Source: Brevibacterium jeotgali (GTDB lineage: Bacteria; Actinomycetota; Actinomycetes; Actinomycetales; Brevibacteriaceae). Taken from it: DNA of 64,000 bases. The stretch spans positions 62,001 to 126,000 of the forward strand of contig NZ_FXZM01000005.1 in the NCBI RefSeq assembly GCF_900169175.1. Direction: 5' to 3'. The position numbers and the translations under genes were made by a program. Positions within the stretch are counted from its first letter, which is position 1; every line of letters starts with the position of its first letter. Shown piece after piece: positions 17,249-25,903 of the stretch. The notes beneath the pieces were generated by a model that did no database searches, was not told the origin of the DNA, and was given only the letters and a program-made list of their open reading frames with translations.

Positions 17249-18715
17249 TCAGCGCAGCTTGACGTTCAGCTGCTTGATCTGCGTGAATCCCTCGAGCATG
17301 CCCTCGAGCGACGCCTCGCGGCCCAGGCCGGACTGCTTGAAGCCGCCGTAGGACTGGCCGACCATCTGAGCGCCGCCCTGGTTGATCTGGACCCAGCCGG
17401 ACTGGATGCGGTTGCCGGTCGACAGCGCGCGATCGATGTCCTTCGAGAAGATGAAGGCCGCCAGTCCGTACTCGCTGTCGTTCGCCATCTCCACGACGTC
17501 GTCCACGTGCTTCCACGGGATGACGGAGAGGACGGGGCCGAAGATCTCCTCCTTGCTGGTCTGCCAGTCGTTGCGGGCCTTCGAGAAGATCACCGGCGCG
17601 TGGTAGAAGCCCGGCTCCCCCACCTCGAGGGTCTTGCGACCGTCGTAGGCGATCTCGACGCCGTCCATCGACTCACCGATCTCGATGTAGTCCTGGATCG
17701 TGTCCCACTGCTTCTTCGAGTTCACCGCACCGATGTCGCTGGCCTCGTCGCGCGGATCGCCCACCTTCATAGTCGAGACGCGGTCGACGATCTTCTGCAG
17801 GAACGAGTCGTAGATGTCCTCGTGGAGGAACAGACGCGAACCGGAGGTGCACGACTGGCCCTGGCGTGCGAAGCGGGTGGACAGCACGACCTGGTCCGCG
17901 ACGTCGTCCAGATCCGAATCGGGGAAGACGATCGTGGGCGACTTGCCTCCCAGCTCCATCGAGGTGTGGGCCAGCCGGCGACCGGCGACCTCGTTGATGT
18001 GACGGCCCACCAGAGTGGAGCCGGTGAACGAGACCTTCGCGACGTCCGGGTGAACGGCCAGGCGCTCACCGATGACGGATCCCTTGCCGGTGACGATGTT
18101 GAGCGCACCTGCGGGGAGGACGTCCGCGATGATGCGACCCATCTCGAGGATGGTCAGCGGCGCGTCCTCCGCGCACTTGAGCACCAGCGTGTTGCCGGCC
18201 GCGAGCGAAGCCGGGGTCTTGTACCCGGCGATCATGAGCGGTGAGTTCCAGGGGAGGATGCCCGCGACGACGCCCAGCGGCTCGCGACGGGTGTACTGCA
18301 GCTGGTCGTCCCCGGCAGGCAGGACGACGCCCTTGACCTCACCGGCGATGCCGCCCATGTAGCGGAAGAGGTCGACGAGCGTCTGCGCTTCGGGCCGTGC
18401 CTGCGTGCGCAGCGCGTTGCCCGTGTCCAGAGCCGTGAGCTGCGCGAGGTCTTCGAGCTTCGCCTCGAGCGCATCCGCTGCTCGCAGGATGAGCTTCTGG
18501 CGCTCCTTGAAGTGCATGCCCGCCCATGCGGGGAATGCCTTCTGCGCGGCTTCGACGGCACGGTCCGCATCCGCTTCCTTGCCGCGCGGGATGGTCGCGA
18601 TCACCACGTTGCGGTCGATGGGGGTGATGACGTCCGACGTCTCCCCGTCGATCGCGTCGACCCATTCGCCACCGATGAGCATCGGATAGTGCTTCGTCTC
18701 CGGGAACCCGGTCAT
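17249..18715 (-). CDS. NAD(P)-dependent aldehyde dehydrogenase
   Basis: 488 aa from the ATG at 18715, preceded by AAGGAGG at good spacing. Catalytic Cys289 lies in GQSCTSGSR and the general base Glu254 in MELGGKSP. The cofactor region reads GILPWNSPLMIA, then SFTGSTLVGR. It oxidises an aldehyde to the acid; length and motifs fit the betaine/phenylacetaldehyde-type group, but the substrate is not readable. It is a single gene with a strong terminator. The leader carries a 12-bp palindrome and a pair of 9-bp direct repeats that could bind a regulator. A longer open frame to 18916 is rejected because it has no ribosome-binding site. Confidence 0.9.
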   Translation of the reverse strand: MTGFPETKHYPMLIGGEWVDAIDGETSDVITPIDRNVVIATIPRGKEADADRAVEAAQKAFPAWAGMHFKERQKLILRAADALEAKLEDLAQLTALDTGNALRTQARPEAQTLVDLFRYMGGIAGEVKGVVLPAGDDQLQYTRREPLGVVAGILPWNSPLMIAGYKTPASLAAGNTLVLKCAEDAPLTILEMGRIIADVLPAGALNIVTGKGSVIGERLAVHPDVAKVSFTGSTLVGRHINEVAGRRLAHTSMELGGKSPTIVFPDSDLDDVADQVVLSTRFARQGQSCTSGSRLFLHEDIYDSFLQKIVDRVSTMKVGDPRDEASDIGAVNSKKQWDTIQDYIEIGESMDGVEIAYDGRKTLEVGEPGFYHAPVIFSKARNDWQTSKEEIFGPVLSVIPWKHVDDVVEMANDSEYGLAAFIFSKDIDRALSTGNRIQSGWVQINQGGAQMVGQSYGGFKQSGLGREASLEGMLEGFTQIKQLNVKLR

Positions 18716-18728
18716 TGCGCCTCCTTGA

Positions 18729-18740
18729 AAGCGATCGCTT
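18729..18740 (-). promoter_or_regulatory. 12-bp palindrome AAGCGATCGCTT in the aldehyde dehydrogenase leader
   Basis: A perfect palindrome directly upstream of the ribosome-binding site. It may be an operator; no factor can be named. Confidence 0.3.
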
Positions 18741-18771
18741 CGAGCATTCGTCTCTGAACCAGTTCGAGCAT
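18739..18771. repeat. Paired 9-bp direct repeat TTCGAGCAT upstream of aldehyde dehydrogenase
   Basis: TTCGAGCAT occurs at 18739-18747 and 18763-18771, 24 bp apart. The first copy abuts the palindrome at 18729-18740. Possible regulator half-sites. Confidence 0.35.
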
Positions 18772-18955
18772 ATCGACGCGGGGGCGCAGACGCGATCCCC
18801 TCCCGGTGCACAGGGCCGCACACCGGGTGTGCGGCGGGGTCTTCTACCGTGCGCGGGGCGGGCCGCAGACCGACACAGAGCGGGCACCGGGTCGCCGACC
18901 CGACCAGGAGCCGCACCGCACTCCGGGTGATCGCATGCCGGCTGCGCCGTCGCCG

Positions 18956-18961
18956 TAGTCT
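18956..18961 (+). promoter_or_regulatory. -10 box (TAGTCT) of ung, leaderless spacing
   Basis: TAGTCT fits TANNNT and lies six bases before the ung ATG at 18968. No Shine-Dalgarno is seen. Confidence 0.45.
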
Positions 18962-18967
18962 GGTCGC

Positions 18968-19663
18968 ATGAGCTCACCAGTATCCCTGGACACCCTCGTG
19001 GCCCCCGACTGGGCGCAGGCACTGGCCCCAGTCGAACCCACGATCCATCGCATGGGCGAGTTCCTGCGGGAAGAGGTGCGGGCCGGTCGCGGGTACCTCC
19101 CGGCAGGCGAAGACGTCCTCGCCGCGTTCCGCGAGCCCCTCGCCGAGGTCCGTGTCCTCATCGTCGGGCAGGACCCCTATCCGACTCCGGGCCACCCGAT
19201 CGGGTTGTCGTTCTCCGTCGCCCCCGATGTCAGACCGCTGCCCCGGTCGCTCACGAACATCTACCGGGAACTGCACGAGGACCTCGGCATCCCACCCGCC
19301 GGGACCGGCGACCTCCGCCCCTGGTCGAGTCAGGGCGTCATGCTGCTCAACCGCTGCCTCACCGTCGCACCGGGCTCGCCCGCCTCCCACCGCCGCCGAG
19401 GCTGGGAAGAGGTGACCGACCGCGCCATCGAGGCGCTCGTGGCCAGGCGCACGGAGCAGGGGGCTCCGCTCCTCGCGATCCTCTGGGGCCGGGACGCCCA
19501 GTCCCTGGGACCGCGGCTTGCGGACATCCCCCGCATCGAGTCCGCGCACCCGTCCCCGCTGTCCGCCTCGCGCGGATTCTTCGGGTCACGGCCGTTCTCG
19601 CGTGCGAACGCGCTGCTCGAGGAGATGGGAGCACCGCCGGTCGACTGGCGGCTGGAGGCCTGA
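18968..19663 (+). CDS. ung: Uracil-DNA glycosylase, family 1
   Basis: 231 aa. The water-activating loop is [17 protein letters not shown] (Asp69) and the DNA-intercalation loop is [18 protein letters not shown] (His194). Both are diagnostic of family-1 Ung, which removes uracil from DNA in base-excision repair. Length is normal. The gene is divergent from the aldehyde dehydrogenase and converges with the exporter gene, whose stop lies 3 bp away. Confidence 0.95.
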   Translation: MSSPVSLDTLVAPDWAQALAPVEPTIHRMGEFLREEVRAGRGYLPAGEDVLAAFREPLAEVRVLIVGQDPYPTPGHPIGLSFSVAPDVRPLPRSLTNIYRELHEDLGIPPAGTGDLRPWSSQGVMLLNRCLTVAPGSPASHRRRGWEEVTDRAIEALVARRTEQGAPLLAILWGRDAQSLGPRLADIPRIESAHPSPLSASRGFFGSRPFSRANALLEEMGAPPVDWRLEA

Positions 19664-19666
19664 GGT

Positions 19667-21514
19667 TCAGTACCGGTTCTCGGTATCCGTGGGGGTGCTG
19701 CGGTCGAAGCTCGCGGTATCCGCGGTCTCCGCCTTGTCCACCGCCGTGTCGACGGCCTTCGCGCGCCGGCCCTGCCCGTACGGCATCCAGGTCGCGAGGA
19801 ACGTGCCGAACACCGCGCCCACAGCGAGCGCAGCGTTCACGGTGAGGGCGGTGAACAGCGACGAGAGCCCCTGGGCGAGCCCGACAGACTCCTCCGGCTG
19901 CACGATGAGGAAGGCGGCGTTGAAGATCGACAGGCCGGACAGCAGCGGGTAGATGCCGGGGACCACGAGCGCGATCGCCGGTGCGCCGAACCGCAGGGCC
20001 ACCGGACGGGCGAGGAGGCCCACGAGCGTCGCGGACACGAAGCTCGTGAGGATGCCGTTCATCCCGGCGACCAGGCAGGCGACCATGACCGCGAAGCCCG
20101 CGAGCCCGATCACCGCCGCGGGGATGATCAGACGCTTCTGCGCCTGCATGCCGATCGCACCGCCCGCGGCGACGAGCAGCGCGGCGACCAGCGACAGCAG
20201 GGTCGTGAGGAACTGGGTGCCGGTGCCGGGCAGGATCACCTCGATCGTGCGCAGGCCGGCGGCCCGTCCGATCATGATGCCCGCGGCGATGCCGGCGACG
20301 ATCGCGGCGAACGTCAATCCCACGGAGATGGCCCGACCGGATGCGGTGAGGGGGAACTCCGTGAGCGCGTCCTGCACCGCGGACACCAGCGCCATGGTCG
20401 GCAGCAGGAGGATGATGCCCGCCGCGACCAGGAACTGCGGTCTGGCGATCACGTCGAGCGTCGCGGCCCCCATCGACAGGACCGTGATCGTCGTGGCCTG
20501 GATGACGGTGATGAAGAAGCCGGGCATCCCCGTGCGGTTCAGCAGTGCGCCGAACCGCTGATTGCCGATCGCGATGAAGAAGCCCAGCAGTGAGGACATG
20601 AGCGAGCCGCCCACCAGGTTCACGACCCCGGCGACCAGCGCGCCCCAGGCGATGTCGACCAGCCATTCCGGGTAGGGGCGCTTCTGCTTGCGGATCGCGT
20701 CGAGCCGTTCGCGGGCGCGCTCGTAGTCGATCTTGCCGTCGACCAGGTCGGTCACGAGCGCGTGGAAGGCGGACAGCTTCGCGAAGTGGACGGAGTCCTC
20801 GCGGTTGACGCGCATGACGGTGACCATCCGGCCCTCGGGGTCGGTGTAGTGCACCGTGAGCGAGTTCGAGGTCAGGTCCACCTCCGCCGTCGACAGTCCG
20901 CAGGCGGTGCACGTCGCGATGACCGACACCTCGACGTCCTGTGACGAAGCACCCGCGCGCAGCATCATCTGCCCCATGTCGACCGCGAGGTCGAGGATCA
21001 TCCGCGCCTCGTCCTCGCTCTTGGCGGACGCCTGCACGGGTGCGGAGTACGGCGTGCCCCGCAGCACCGCGACAATCGGGATCGGCTGGGTCGTGGGTGA
21101 CGGGTCCTCGACGATCTTCTCCACCGCCCGCCGCGCGATCCGCTGGGCGGCGCGCGCCGCGCTCGTGGCGTTCCCCGACCCCGACTGCTTCGATCGGCCC
21201 AGCAGTCCGCTGACCCGTGCCCGCTGCGACCCCTGCGCATCCGCGCCCGAGGTCCCGGACCGCGCCCGCTGCGAGCCCACCCTGCGCGTGGCTGCCGTCC
21301 CGGCCTCGGAGGGCGGGAGGTGACCGCCGGTGGGCGCCGTGCCGGCCTCCGACTGCGGCAGGCGCCCGCCCGTCGGAGCGGTGCCCGCCTCACCGCTGTG
21401 ACCGGTGGGATCGATGGGGCCGGTGGGAGGAATCGCCTCAGGGGACCCTGAGCCCTGCTCAGGGTCCACGCGCCTCGAGTGTGAGGTGCTGCGGGGGCCG
21501 TCGTCCTCGATCAC
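19667..21514 (-). CDS. ThrE-type threonine/serine exporter
   Basis: 615 aa, GTG start. Residues ~1-170 are disordered, rich in Gly, Pro, Ser and Thr, with the repeat EAGTAPTGG(R/H)LP occurring twice. Next comes the cytoplasmic part of the ThrE domain (LDLAVDMGQMMLRAGASSQD), then about ten TM helices forming the fused ThrE and ThrE_2 halves. Known family members export threonine and serine using the proton gradient. The start overlaps the amidohydrolase stop by 4 bp (GTGA), so translation is coupled. AGGAGG lies 12 bases upstream, inside the preceding gene. No terminator fits the 3-bp gap to ung. Confidence 0.85.
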   Translation of the reverse strand: MIEDDGPRSTSHSRRVDPEQGSGSPEAIPPTGPIDPTGHSGEAGTAPTGGRLPQSEAGTAPTGGHLPPSEAGTAATRRVGSQRARSGTSGADAQGSQRARVSGLLGRSKQSGSGNATSAARAAQRIARRAVEKIVEDPSPTTQPIPIVAVLRGTPYSAPVQASAKSEDEARMILDLAVDMGQMMLRAGASSQDVEVSVIATCTACGLSTAEVDLTSNSLTVHYTDPEGRMVTVMRVNREDSVHFAKLSAFHALVTDLVDGKIDYERARERLDAIRKQKRPYPEWLVDIAWGALVAGVVNLVGGSLMSSLLGFFIAIGNQRFGALLNRTGMPGFFITVIQATTITVLSMGAATLDVIARPQFLVAAGIILLLPTMALVSAVQDALTEFPLTASGRAISVGLTFAAIVAGIAAGIMIGRAAGLRTIEVILPGTGTQFLTTLLSLVAALLVAAGGAIGMQAQKRLIIPAAVIGLAGFAVMVACLVAGMNGILTSFVSATLVGLLARPVALRFGAPAIALVVPGIYPLLSGLSIFNAAFLIVQPEESVGLAQGLSSLFTALTVNAALAVGAVFGTFLATWMPYGQGRRAKAVDTAVDKAETADTASFDRSTPTDTENRY

Positions 21515-22803
21515 TGCGGTGTGCTGCCTCCTGGCTCTGCGATGCGAGTGGTGCCGAACGGGTCGGCGACCTCTCCCATCCCCGTCGATTCGTCGTAGTG
21601 GAAGACCTCGCGCCCGTCGACGAACACGCGTGCGGCACGCGCGTCCAGCTCGAGCGGGTCCTGCGTCCAGAGCGCGAAGTCCGCGTCGAGGCCCGGTGCC
21701 AGAGCGCCGACGCGATCATCCAGCCCCATCATGACAGCAGGATTGATCGTGAGGGATTCGAGTGCGACCACCGGGTCCAGGCCCTCCTTCACCGCCAGCG
21801 ATGCCTCATGGATGAGGAAGTTGATGGGGATGACGGGATGGTCGGTCGTGAGCGCGATGCGCACGCCCGCATTCGCCAGTGCCGCCGGAGTCGCCAGGGT
21901 GCGCTCGCGCAGCTCCACCTTCGACCGGCTCGTCATGAGCGGCCCGACGATCACGTCGATCCCCTTCTCCGCCACGAAGTCCGCGAGGACGTGCCCCTCC
22001 GTGCCGTGGTTGATGACGAGGCGGTAGCCGAACTCCTCGGACAGCCGGATGGCCGTCGCCATGTCATCGGCACGGTGGCAGTGCTGGTCCCACACGAGGT
22101 CGCCCGCGAGCACTGCGGCGAGCGTCTCCTTGCCCAGATCGCGGTCGAAGGGCTTCCCCTCCGCCTCAGCATGGGCCCGCGCCGCCACGTAGTTCTGCGC
22201 GCCGACGAACGCCTCGCGCAGCGCCGCAGCCACCCCCATGCGGACGGACGGCAGACGGCCCTGGTCGCCGTGGACGCGCTTGGGGTTCTCCCCCAGCGCG
22301 GACTTCACGGACACGTCCTCACGGATCACCATCTCGTCGACCACGCGGCCCCATGTCTTGATCGCCGTCGTGCGACCGCCGATCGGGTTGCCCGAGCCCG
22401 GCTTGATGACAGCACTCGTCACTCCGCCGCGCAGCGCATCCTTGAAGCCGAGCTCCGCGGGATTGATCGCATCGAGCGCACGCAGCGCGGCACCATTGAC
22501 GACCGTCATCTCGTTCGTGTCATCACCGGACCAGCCCTCGCCGTCCTCGTGCACGCCCAGGTGCCCGTGGGCCTCCACGAGGCCCGGGGTCAGCACCATC
22601 CCGGCACCGTCCACGACGTCGATGCCGTCCGGGACCGGGACCTCGGCGGCGGTGCCCACGGCAGCGATGCGGCCGGCGCGCACGATCAGCACGCCGTCGT
22701 CGATGGGCGCGGCCCGACGGCCCGCGGCATCCGCGACGGGAAGGATGCGGGCACCCACGACGGCCAGGTCTCGCACGGTCGGAACGGGTACGGATCGATA
22801 CAC
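21511..22803 (-). CDS. Amidohydrolase (imidazolonepropionase-like)
   Basis: 430 aa from GTG at 22803, directly preceded by AGGAGG with a 4-base gap. The metal-dependent amidohydrolase barrel shows LTPGLVEAHGHLG (first His pair), DQHCHRADDM, VINHGTEGH and the late Asp in LTTDHPV. The C-terminal beta sandwich begins near GLDADFALW. It is a hydrolase of an amide or cyclic imide; the substrate is unknown. Coupling to a threonine/serine exporter (4-bp overlap) hints at amino-acid or peptide metabolism, but that is inference. It is divergent from the SGNH hydrolase. Confidence 0.85.
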   Translation of the reverse strand: MYRSVPVPTVRDLAVVGARILPVADAAGRRAAPIDDGVLIVRAGRIAAVGTAAEVPVPDGIDVVDGAGMVLTPGLVEAHGHLGVHEDGEGWSGDDTNEMTVVNGAALRALDAINPAELGFKDALRGGVTSAVIKPGSGNPIGGRTTAIKTWGRVVDEMVIREDVSVKSALGENPKRVHGDQGRLPSVRMGVAAALREAFVGAQNYVAARAHAEAEGKPFDRDLGKETLAAVLAGDLVWDQHCHRADDMATAIRLSEEFGYRLVINHGTEGHVLADFVAEKGIDVIVGPLMTSRSKVELRERTLATPAALANAGVRIALTTDHPVIPINFLIHEASLAVKEGLDPVVALESLTINPAVMMGLDDRVGALAPGLDADFALWTQDPLELDARAARVFVDGREVFHYDESTGMGEVADPFGTTRIAEPGGSTPQ

Positions 22804-22934
22804 GGCGCCTCCTGTGTGGCGATGCTGCGCTGGACTGGATCGGTGGTGACCCAACGATCCGGTGGTACCTCAACGGTATCGTCCGGAGTGGCCCGATGGC
22901 TCCCCTCACCACCTCGATCAGGAGGCAGATCACA

Positions 22935-23762
22935 GTGGCAGCACGCTTCTCACGCTACGTCGCGATCGGCGATTCCTTCACGGAAGGACTCATGGACTTC
23001 GCCGCCGATTCCGAACACACCGACCCCGGCGACGGGTTCCGCGGATGGGCGGACCGGCTCGCCGAGCAGCTCGTCACCTCGCCGGCTGGCTCACCCGACC
23101 TCGCATACGCGAACCTCGCGATCCGCGGCCGCCTGGCCGACCAGGTGCTGACCGAGCAGCTGCCGAGAGCCCTCGAACTGGCACCGGACCTCGTGAGCAT
23201 CGTCGCCGGCGGCAACGACTGCCTGCGTCCATACACGGACATCGACGCGCTGGCGGGAGAGATCGAATCCGCTGTCGTCCGGCTGCGCGAGGCCGGGGTC
23301 GAGGTCCTCATGGCCACCGGCTACGACACGGAGACCGCGTCGCCCCTGCTGCGTGCGGTGCGGTCCCGCGTCGCCATCTTCAACAGCCACCTCTGGACGA
23401 TCGCCCAGCGGCACGGCTGCCACATGCTCGACCTGTGGGGCCTGCGCGACCTCTACAGCTCTGAGATGTGGGCCGACGACCGCATCCACCTGAGCGCACT
23501 GGGGCACGAGCTCGTGTCACGGCAGGCACTCGCGACGCTCGAGGGCACGGCGGCCACGCGCCGCGGCTTCGCGATGCCGGAGCGGCCAGGGCGTCCCGTG
23601 CGGCAGGCGGTGGCCGAGGAGACGACGTGGGTGCGGACCCACCTCGCCCCTTGGGTATCGCGCCGGCTGCGTGGCGTGTCCAGCGGCGACGGGCTGGAAC
23701 CGAAGCTGCCCACCCTCACGCGCGTGCGCGGCGCGGACGGGCAGGATCCGGGGCAGGACTGA
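22935..23762 (+). CDS. SGNH/GDSL-type hydrolase
   Basis: 275 aa from GTG at 22935, with AGGAGG nine bases upstream. Block I is AIGDSFTEG (nucleophile Ser14), the Asn block is VAGGNDCL, and the catalytic Asp/His pair is in DDRIHLSALGH (~180-188). The C-terminal ~70 residues are a basic extension. No signal peptide is seen, so it is probably cytoplasmic. Members are esterases, lipases or acetyl-xylan esterases; the substrate is undetermined. A longer start at 22896 is possible but lacks a ribosome-binding site. Confidence 0.85.
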   Translation: MAARFSRYVAIGDSFTEGLMDFAADSEHTDPGDGFRGWADRLAEQLVTSPAGSPDLAYANLAIRGRLADQVLTEQLPRALELAPDLVSIVAGGNDCLRPYTDIDALAGEIESAVVRLREAGVEVLMATGYDTETASPLLRAVRSRVAIFNSHLWTIAQRHGCHMLDLWGLRDLYSSEMWADDRIHLSALGHELVSRQALATLEGTAATRRGFAMPERPGRPVRQAVAEETTWVRTHLAPWVSRRLRGVSSGDGLEPKLPTLTRVRGADGQDPGQD

Positions 23763-23858
23763 CCCGGGCGGGACTGGCTTGGGCGGTGTTGGCTGGGGCA
23801 GGGCTTGCCGGGGCAGGTCCGGCGTGGGTGGGACTGGCGTGGGCAGGGCTGGCCGTCA
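23763..23858. repeat. G-rich imperfect tandem repeats between convergent genes
   Basis: Degenerate units such as GGGACTGGCTTGGGC and GGGGCAGGGCTTGCC recur across ~95 bp. There are many GGG/GGGG runs on the + strand. The array sits exactly between the converging stops of the SGNH hydrolase and purine permease genes. Confidence 0.5.
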
Positions 23859-25355
23859 GGCCGCGCCCAGGAGGTCCTGCAGCGGGCCCGACACGAAGTA
23901 GACGAGGAAGAGCGCGCTCGTGAGCAGCATGAGGGGGTGCACCTCGCGGATCCGCCCGCGGACGATCTTGATGATCGCGTAGGTGAGGAACCCCGCCCCG
24001 ATCCCGTTCGTGATCGAGTAGGAGAACGGCATCATGACGATCGTCATGTAGGCCGGGATCGCGAGCTCCAGATCCTTCCAGTCGATGTCCGTGATCTGCT
24101 GCATCATGAGGAAGCCCACGAGCACCAGGGTGGGCGCCGCCGCCTCCGTCGGGATGACCGCGGCCAGCGGGGCCAGGAGGATCGTCACGAGGAACAGCAC
24201 GCCGGTGACGACGTTCGCCAGTCCGGTCCGCGCACCGTCGCCGGCACCCACGGTCGACTCGATGAAGCCGGAGTTCGACGACGTGCCGCCCATGCCGCCG
24301 CCGATCGCGCCCAGCGCGTCTGCGACCATGATCCGCCTGGAATGGGGGATCTCACCGTCCACGTCCTCGATCCCGCCGGTCTTCGCGACCGCCACCATCG
24401 TCCCGAGCAGGTCGAAGAAGTTCGCCAGCAGCATCGTGAAGACCGCGAGCGCCGCGGCGATGATGCCGATGTGCTGCCAGGATCCCAGGAGGTTGAAGGA
24501 GCCGAGGACGGAGAAGTCCGGCAGCGACAGCCACTGCTGGTCCAGCGTGGGGACGGAGAGTCCCCAGCCGTGCTCGTTCGCGGGCTCGCCGTCGTCGCCG
24601 GTCTGGGGCCCCACGTGGAAGATCGCCTCGAACACCAGGGCGAGGACCGTGGCGCCCACGATGGACAGCAGGATCGCACCGCGCAGTCCCGACGCCCACA
24701 TGACGAAGAGCGCGAAGAGCGCGATGAGGAAGATGACCAACGGCCAGCCGGAGATGTAGCCGCCCATGCCCAGCTGGAATCCGGGCCCGCCCTCGTAGGA
24801 GATGAACCCGGCGTTGATCATGCCGATCATGGCGATGAAGAGACCGATGCCCACGCTGATCGCGGTCTTGAGCTCCGGCGGCACCGCGTTGAAGATCGCG
24901 GTGCGGAACCCGGTGAGCACGAGGATGAGCAGGATGATCCCCTCGATCACGACGAGCCCCATCGCGTCCGCCCACGTCATGCCCGGCAGCGCGACGATGC
25001 CGTAGGTGAGCAGAGCGGACAGGCCGAGGCTCGACGACACGGCCATCGGGAAGTTGCCCACGAGCCCCATGAGGATCGTCAGCAGGCCGGAGACCAGCGA
25101 GGTCGCTGCGGCGATCGCCGGCAGGTTCGGCACGTCGCCCCCGCCCAGGAACTCGCCCGCAGAATCCGCGACGGTGCCGAGGATCAGCGGGTTGAGCACC
25201 ACGATGTACGCCATCGAGAAGAAGGTGGCGACACCGCCGCGGACCTCCCGACCCACGCTGGAACGGCGAGTGGAGATCTCGAAGAAGCGATCGAGGTATC
25301 CGTGGGTCTGCGTGCTGTCTGCCGCGTGCGCGCTGGGAGTGCTCTGTGGAATCAC
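23856..25355 (-). CDS. NCS2-family purine (guanine/hypoxanthine) permease
   Basis: 499 aa, GTG start, about twelve TM helices. YLDRFFEISTRRSSVGREVR followed by GVATFFSMAYIVVLNP near the start, and GTSSNSGFIESTVGAGDGAR in the middle, are hallmarks of the AzgA/PbuG branch of NCS2. That branch imports guanine, hypoxanthine or adenine with protons. The probable start is leaderless (TAACAT box six bases upstream). The gene overlaps the G-rich repeat by a few bases at its 3' end. No purine-sensing riboswitch is visible in its short leader. Confidence 0.9.
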   Translation of the reverse strand: MIPQSTPSAHAADSTQTHGYLDRFFEISTRRSSVGREVRGGVATFFSMAYIVVLNPLILGTVADSAGEFLGGGDVPNLPAIAAATSLVSGLLTILMGLVGNFPMAVSSSLGLSALLTYGIVALPGMTWADAMGLVVIEGIILLILVLTGFRTAIFNAVPPELKTAISVGIGLFIAMIGMINAGFISYEGGPGFQLGMGGYISGWPLVIFLIALFALFVMWASGLRGAILLSIVGATVLALVFEAIFHVGPQTGDDGEPANEHGWGLSVPTLDQQWLSLPDFSVLGSFNLLGSWQHIGIIAAALAVFTMLLANFFDLLGTMVAVAKTGGIEDVDGEIPHSRRIMVADALGAIGGGMGGTSSNSGFIESTVGAGDGARTGLANVVTGVLFLVTILLAPLAAVIPTEAAAPTLVLVGFLMMQQITDIDWKDLELAIPAYMTIVMMPFSYSITNGIGAGFLTYAIIKIVRGRIREVHPLMLLTSALFLVYFVSGPLQDLLGAA

Positions 25356-25361
25356 CGCTCT

Positions 25362-25367
25362 ATGTTA
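25362..25367 (-). promoter_or_regulatory. -10 box (TAACAT) of the purine permease
   Basis: TAACAT on the minus strand lies six bases before the GTG at 25355, which is leaderless spacing. Confidence 0.4.
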
Positions 25368-25396
25368 GCGCCCGGCCACCTCCCGCGGAGAACCCC

Positions 25397-25846
25397 TCAG
25401 TCGTCATCATCATCGTCATCATCGTCGTCGTCGTCATCATCGTCGCACTCCCACTCGCCGTCGTCCCATTCGCAGACCTCACCGGATCCGCCCCCGGAAC
25501 CTCCACCGTCCCCGGACTCGCTGTCTCCGGATTCACTGCTCCCGGACTCACTGCCGCCGGATCCACCGTCGCCTGCGGGGCGGGGCACGGGCTTCTCCTC
25601 GAGCGAGGCACTGCTCGTCGGCAGGTCTTCGGCGTCGCGACGGGTGACGGTGCCGTCCTCATTCCGGATGAGGACGGCACCCTCGCCGCTGGATTCGGAT
25701 TCCACCGCTGCCGGTGCAGTCGTCTCGCCGACGCTGATGCCCGGGCTCGTAGCGCCGTTGTCATCGGTCAGGGGCACGATGACGAATACGGCGGCGGCGA
25801 CCAGGCCGACGACACCGACCAGCAAGGGGACCTGCACCGACTTCAT
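25397..25846 (-). CDS. Small membrane protein with Ser/Gly-rich stem and C-terminal poly-Asp
   Basis: 149 aa from ATG at 25846; a GTG at 25855 would add three residues. One TM/signal-anchor segment is at ~4-26 (SVQVPLLVGVVGLVAAAVFV). A short domain of ~50 residues follows (EGAVLIRNEDGTVTRRDAED), then a Ser/Gly/Asp/Glu-rich stem. The end is VCEWDDGEWEC and an unbroken run of 15 Asp. Two Cys nine residues apart could form a disulfide outside the cell, and the acidic tail could bind divalent cations; both are inference. It lies 57 bp after the response regulator on the same strand, so it is probably part of that operon. No family recognised. Confidence 0.65.
   Translation of the reverse strand: MKSVQVPLLVGVVGLVAAAVFVIVPLTDDNGATSPGISVGETTAPAAVESESSGEGAVLIRNEDGTVTRRDAEDLPTSSASLEEKPVPRPAGDGGSGGSESGSSESGDSESGDGGGSGGGSGEVCEWDDGEWECDDDDDDDDDDDDDDD
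25400..25444. repeat. Trinucleotide tract encoding 15 aspartates
   Basis: Fifteen consecutive GAC/GAT codons (minus strand) sit directly before the stop. The mixed use of the two codons keeps it from being a pure microsatellite, but length change by slippage is possible without frameshift. Confidence 0.8.
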
Positions 25847-25903
25847 GGCATCCACTGTGTCAATCGTGTGTGAAGCGGCGGTGAAGCGGGGATGAGAAAT
25901 CTC

